The notes beneath the pieces are model-generated. The model ran no database searches. It was not told where the DNA came from and was given only the letters and a program-made list of their open reading frames with translations. Shown here piece by piece: positions 59,675-64,000 of a DNA stretch of 64,000 nt. Source of the stretch: Blasia pusilla (lineage: Eukaryota > Marchantiophyta > Marchantiopsida > Blasiales); contig CM114275.1 of the NCBI GenBank assembly GCA_050084515.1, positions 19,964,001 to 20,028,000 of the forward strand, written 5' to 3'. Each line of letters starts with the position of its first letter. The stretch's first letter is position 1. The translations under genes were made by a program, and so were the position numbers.

Positions 59675-60346
59675 ACCCTAATCAGTCAACACCTCCGCCG
59701 GTGCACCAAAATGACTAAGCACACGATCTAGAAACGCATAAGCTGTTCCCTCGCTCACCTTGTCCGGTAGTGCCACCAACTCTATCCAATTGGAGAAATG
59801 CTCCATCATGACCAACACGTACCTATGATGACGCCTTGTCAATGGCAAAGGTCCCACAAAGTCTAAACTCCACCGATAACCTAAACCCATGATCGACAAA
59901 GGATGTAACTGCGGAGTGGGAGTATTGAAGGATGCTCGCACTCTGTCACATACCATACATCTAGCCACAAATAGCTGTACCCCAGTATGCATGCCGCGCC
60001 ACCAATACTGAACTTGGAGTAAGCTGTAAGTACGCTTTACTCCAAAATGTCCCAACTCCTCATGGGCATGTCGCACTACTCCGTGCCATCGAGCTCCTGT
60101 GTCGTCTCTCTGACTCAGACATGGGTTACGACTCAATCCATCCGCATCCTGTATCAGTGATAAATGTGAAAGGGTTGCCGAATAAATAGCACCTGAAATG
60201 TGCCACGGCCCACAGTGCAACCAAGCACTCTCCTCGTAGGAGCTGTACTCCGCCTCTGCAATGTTGTTCAATCCGCTCGCGTAAGCCACAACGAACTCCC
60301 TCTCCTCGTCATCCCTCTGAGTAAGCACTGCTCCTAGATCCAACAT
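59675..60346 (-). pseudogene. RNase H end and integrase N-terminal half (element B)
   Basis: The segment begins in the RNase H region (VVAYASGLNNIAEAEYSSYE, equivalent to the family's S-R-L-x-x-A-E-x-N-Y block) and continues into the integrase zinc-binding module H-x4-H ... C-x2-C (HEELGH ... CMVC). WSLDFVGPLP carries the first catalytic Asp, and FGAPAEVLTD the second. TAG (CAG in intact relatives of this motif) follows that Asp directly and separates it from the downstream half. Confidence 0.75.
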
Positions 60347-60499
60347 GCTCCAATCCGTATGTAACTGGAATGGGCGACCCCTAACGGGTCTCTATAAAAT
60401 GGGTGAGGACGTCAACCTATCCTTGAGCTCCTGAAATGGTCGCTCCTAATCATCTCCCCACAACCAAACCTGATCAAGTCTCGTCAACAATGTCAAAGA

Positions 60500-61260
60500 C
60501 TTTGCGATCGCACTAAAACCCTAGACATACCGTCGATAGAAGTTCGCCAGTCCAAGAAATGCTCGGAATCGACTCACATCTGTAGGGCGTGGAATCTACG
60601 CAATAGCCTCTACCTTTGTCTGCTGAACGCCTAACCCACTCGGGTATATGGTGTGTCCCAAGTACTCAATCTGCTCCTGAAAGAATCTGCACTTGCCTCG
60701 ATGTAACTTCAGTCCATGTTACCGCAATCGCCGAAACACCTCCTCCAAGTGTCGCTCATGCTCCTCAACCGTGGAATCAAGATAAGAATATCATCTATGT
60801 AACATCGCACAAAATCCAAGCCACCCGTAATCCTATCCATCACTCTGAACTCTGCAGCGCGTTCTTCAACCCAAATGGTAAGAACCGCCACTGATACAAG
60901 CAATCTCTCCCGAACCGATCTATTCCCCAGAATGTTGTCTTCTCCCTGTCCTCCAACCTAATAGGAAGCTAATGATAGCCAACACGGAGATCTAAAGTAC
61001 TGAAGATCTTTGCATGCCCTACCGCATCAAAGATCTCCTCAGGAGTAGGCATGGCGTACCGATCTGACCTCGTTTGTCGGTTGATAGGATGGTAATCTCC
61101 ACACATCCGCCTATCCGTCCAATTGCCATACATATCCTTCTTTGCCGGCATGACTGTGGCAGATGCGTACTCCCCATGTGATAACTCTACAAGTCCTGAC
61201 TCCTGCTTTGAATCAAGGCTCGCTCCATATCAGAATACCTGTAGGGTCGACGAAAGATCG
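60500..61260 (-). pseudogene. Reverse transcriptase domain (element B)
   Basis: From its N-terminus it shows MCGDYHPINRQT and KIFSTLDLRVGYH, the motif carrying the first catalytic Asp, followed by TAG where Gln is usual. A QWRFLPFGLKNA-type stretch and CYIDDILI, the YxDD catalytic box at about 60785-60810, come next. A further TAA replaces a Gln in the LR-x-HGLKL stretch. Catalytic residues themselves are preserved; stops and small frame changes inactivate it. It corresponds to the conserved central fingers and palm of Ty3/gypsy polymerases. Confidence 0.75.
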
Positions 61261-61790
61261 GCGTATCACTAGCCAACTCAATCCGTATCCCGAGACCCTT
61301 CAGCGTACCCGAGTCTCTCATACTGAAGGCAAAACAACTGACATGCCCTCTCTGAAACCTATGAATTTGCCGTCGCTCTCCTCCTATCAATTTGAGACCT
61401 ATCACAGGCTCCCAAGTCTCCATCGTGATCTCACTCGGAGAGGACGCAACCTCCGGCTTTGGTTGCTATGTAGCAACCCTAGCCACCTCCGCAACCTTCA
61501 CTCCACTCTGACATCCTACACCATGCTCCACATCCAAAAAATGAACATGTGCTACTCTAGCCGCCTTCGCACTCTCTGCTCGAACGACATCCCAGGAAGT
61601 CCATGGGTGCCTATCTCTCCTCGTCTCGCCCCCAGCCAATGCCTGTACAGACCCTATAGGCAATGGTCCAACTCGTGGACGTGACGGCATGAATGACACT
61701 CGCATCCGTCTCTGCTCAGCCATACCTAGGCTGACTATCCATGTGAGACAGTTGAGGTCGATCTCCTGCCCCAACACCTGTCTCCGGGAT
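61261..61790 (-). pseudogene. Linker region between methyltransferase and polymerase (element B)
   Basis: Continuing the sense frame leftward gives a low-complexity region with multiple stops. The place where an aspartic protease would be expected shows no D-S/T-G motif that I could recognise. It may contain the degraded protease. Confidence 0.4.
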
Positions 61791-61793
61791 GCC

Positions 61794-62945
61794 TCAGTCA
61801 TCCCTGGCACCGCCGTAGTACGGGTAGCGAACCCCATGGCGCTTCGCCAAGGCCATCGCCTGAGGCTCCTCCAATGCTCCGGTCACCTCATCCCAAATCA
61901 TGTCTGGCCCTCCATGACAAAAGTCATGGGATGCTGGGAAGCTCACCAACGTAGGTAAGGCTGCCCTCAACTCCCCCATCCTATTGGCCATGGCCAACGG
62001 TGGTCTATCATCCCGTGTCATCACCTGAGATCGACGCCCTGAGCCCAAAATAGCATCCATTGTGAGATGTGGTGCTCTCTGGACTCCATCGTATGCTCGA
62101 CTCAGTACCTCTGATGGTATCAAGTTTGTCCACCACAGTCATGGACGATGGGCACGTGATCCAACTCTCGCCGCATCTAATAACACAGTAGGTCCCAACC
62201 AATACACACTCGTCATCACACGTGCACGAGTGTCTCCCAACAATGGCACGTTCTCCAAGATGTACGTTGGAGAACATGTCTGACTCTCCTGCAAGTGTCG
62301 TACTACTCACACCAGCTCCCAAAACATCCCTCATCTCGGATCCTGCAATCCAAATCCTCGGCCAGCTGATGAATGACCCTGACATGGCCATCCAACAATC
62401 ACCAAATGAATGGTGCCAACTCTATCCAGATCCTGCGCCCCCACCAAAGAGATGTCGGCGGGTAGTGTATGCTAATATCCCTGTACTGCAGATACCGGCA
62501 ACAACTCAGGATACCTCTAGACCAATCTCGCCATGTGACATAATGATACTTGCCGTGCGGTCTCATCTCTCTCCACATAAAGGTACTGATGCACTCGTAT
62601 GCCCGCTTGGAATACTGCAACCAATCCGGTGCTAATCCCTCCGAAGAGATCTAACATCCTAACACCCTCCTCTGGGCATTGCCACACAACGGGTGTGGTA
62701 TCGAGTGGGGTCAACGTCTCCACGCCAAGAGCTTGATCGCCACGTGACTCTCGCTGCTCCGGGATAAAAACATGACTCCACGCCTGCCTCACGAGGTTGT
62801 CGGCACTCCTCTGTAGCTCTCGAGTCGTACCCCACAATGATGAAGAGGTCTTGCCAACATGGGAAGAGACACCCGCCATGGCCTGTCTCTCCGTGGGACT
62901 ATCCGCTACTGGGACATCCTCCGCATGTGCGTTCCCCTCCAACAA
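61794..62945 (-). pseudogene. DNMT3-like cytosine-5 DNA methyltransferase domain in element B
   Basis: One continuous minus-strand frame, broken only by five stop codons, encodes methyltransferase motifs in canonical order. Motif I is MLDLFGGISTGLV (about 62637-62657) with a downstream YVERDETA acidic residue. Motif IV is VIVGWPCQGHS with the catalytic Pro-Cys (62379-62393). Motif VI is LENVPL (62244-62255). A motif VIII-like segment has AHRP, a stop, then LWWTN (62124-62156). The ISTGLV and YxxxE features and the unpermuted order resemble DNMT3 rather than permuted plant DRM proteins. Stops are at 62517, 62472, 62331, 62307 and 62139: TAG, TAG, TGA, TGA, TGA. The enzyme would methylate cytosine at C5 in DNA using S-adenosylmethionine. 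This copy is non-functional. Confidence 0.75.
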
Positions 62946-62949
62946 CTCT

Positions 62950-63430
62950 CTGGCCAGCTAACACTACCTGTGAAAGCCGCCAATGTGGTTACAGACTCGC
63001 CTCGTGATCGACCACCTCGTCCCACAAACTGCATGGGTAACTGACTCATCCGGCCGTCACCTGACCGCAATCCTGGCTCATAAGCAACGGTCTCCTCCTA
63101 GAAGTCAAGGATGAATCCTAGGGGATATAACACTGTACTCCCCACCAACACATTGTACGACTCAACTGGTGTCGTAATCGCACGTGTGCGCACCATAGCA
63201 CTATCCGTCTCATGCTCGCCGACTCGACGTGACTATCTCTCTGCCGAGTCATATATCGCGTGGGTGATACGCCCCAATCAAGGTCTCAGATCTGGAAGGG
63301 ACAAGGCTCAATGTCGGCCTTCCAGAACCCCAACGCTAAACACGCCGCTTCCCTAACATCAAGGGTTGCGCCCCGAATCAAGTAGGACGCGCCAGCTGCG
63401 GTGGTGGTATACTGATCCCCGTCGTACTAA
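62950..63430 (-). other. Element B, region between gag-like frame and methyltransferase
   Basis: No motif is recognised. Short frames on both strands lack domains. By position it is part of the element B polyprotein region, probably the end of gag or a spacer. Confidence 0.4.
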
Positions 63431-63892
63431 CTAACGGTTAAATACTCCAGCTTGGTTATCCAGTAACACTACTCCAGGTGTCACCACTACTCGCTCTATG
63501 GCCGGTCGAGCTGGCATATCTACCAACTTCGCCGCCGCCGCATGCCATGACTCTGTGGGAAACCTCCCGAGCACCGGCTCTGAGGGCAAGTCCACCACCT
63601 CCTCAACTACCTCTGAACAAGAAGCAGTCACCTCTCCACGCTCACACAACATGGCGGCCAGCCGGAACACCTCAGCTGGTCCAACTCCCAACGTCGCCAA
63701 CCTTATGGTGGAAAATAGTGGAGTCTGACTCACTTTGGTGGCCACCTCCAACACTATGGTCGACACTAACTCCACTCGAGCCGGTATAGGAGTTGTCACT
63801 CCAACTCCTCGTGACGTCGATGTAGGTGCCTGAGCTGTAGGCACCGCTGGTCGTCGAGGCACCATCGATGGTGTGTGTAGTGCCTCCGACAA
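63431..63892 (-). CDS. Gag-like low-complexity frame (element B)
   Basis: An ATG-initiated frame of 153 codons is rich in Val, Ala, Pro, Thr and Glu, upstream of the methyltransferase in the element's sense direction. It has no CCHC zinc knuckle or other recognised motif, so gag is inferred only from position. It may be the continuation of a longer frame that starts beyond the window, since an overlapping frame continues to the edge. Confidence 0.35.
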   Translation of the reverse strand: MSEALHTPSMVPRRPAVPTAQAPTSTSRGVGVTTPIPARVELVSTIVLEVATKVSQTPLFSTIRLATLGVGPAEVFRLAAMLCERGEVTASCSEVVEEVVDLPSEPVLGRFPTESWHAAAAKLVDMPARPAIERVVVTPGVVLLDNQAGVFNR

Positions 63893-64000
63893 TGTGAATG
63901 ACTGTGAAACCCTGGCCTGCCGCCCATCGGTCCCCTCTGGTGGGTCAATCTCAACTCCACCTCTTGATGGCTCGGTGCCTCTCGCAACACCCCGAGCGAG

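Larger units (their letters stand above)
58739..64000 (-). mobile_element. Ty3/gypsy element B carrying a DNA methyltransferase and a PHD finger
   Basis: The internal region reads leftward: gag-like sequence (63.9-63.4 kb), cytosine-5 methyltransferase (about 62.95-61.8 kb), reverse transcriptase (about 61.25-60.7 kb), RNase H (about 60.4-60.1 kb), integrase (60.1-59.3 kb), PHD finger (58.95-58.82 kb), polypurine tract and LTR. I did not recognise a protease. RT before integrase defines Ty3/gypsy. The element is cut off by the right window edge and is inactive because of many in-frame stops. It inserted into a relative (element A). Confidence 0.8.

Noticed and set aside
61690-61958. Plus-strand frames across element B
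   Set aside because: Plus-strand frames between 58.5 and 64 kb are antisense shadows of the minus-strand polyprotein and carry no domains.

Overview
The window reads as nuclear DNA of a land plant, or at least a streptophyte. The two genes I can model are intron-containing. One encodes the Cys-rich TNH-GSFRC signature of a plant serine-rich protein family, and the other is a plant-type Integrator subunit 9 (INTS9). The rest is mostly transposable-element debris: Ty3/gypsy, Ty1/copia, a non-LTR element, Helitrons and MITE-like repeats. Bacterial hallmarks (operons, ribosome binding sites) are absent. The species cannot be fixed from sequence alone; a bryophyte or other early-diverging plant would fit.

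Layout: (1) 1-17.1 kb is moderately GC-rich, mostly without recognisable genes. It holds a possible partial exon at the left edge, several strikingly perfect hairpins, and a two-exon serine-rich-family gene at 10130-11035 (+). (2) 17.2-34.9 kb is strongly AT-rich. It contains a decayed copia element, a cluster of short Helitrons sharing one 3' terminal hairpin, two copies of a MITE-like element, and several short tandem duplications. (3) 34.97-44.68 kb carries INTS9 on the minus strand. I resolve ten coding exons with a consistent reading phase throughout. Its largest intron contains a decayed non-LTR reverse transcriptase in the opposite orientation. (4) 45.1-45.4 kb is a short TIR element. 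(5) 46.4-57.6 kb is a patchwork of decayed gypsy fragments and two candidate larger Helitrons. (6) 57.6-64.0 kb is a nested pair of related gypsy elements on the minus strand, running off the right edge.

The most remarkable object is the right-edge gypsy element (element B). Reading along its own sense strand it has a low-complexity gag-like region, a cytosine-5 DNA methyltransferase domain with DNMT3-like motif order, reverse transcriptase, RNase H, integrase, and a C-terminal PHD finger. It therefore joins a potential DNA-methylation writer and a chromatin reader in one retrotransposon. Methyltransferase-carrying gypsy elements have been described in charophyte algae, so the class is not wholly new; the combination with a PHD finger, in what looks like a land-plant genome, deserves attention. 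The copy is dead. The in-frame stops I examined are all explained by C-to-T changes on the sense strand (CAG or CAA to TAG or TAA, CGA to TGA), as expected from deamination of methylated cytosine. Related copies at 57.6-58.0 kb and 49.3-50.0 kb show that the PHD-bearing family is multi-copy.
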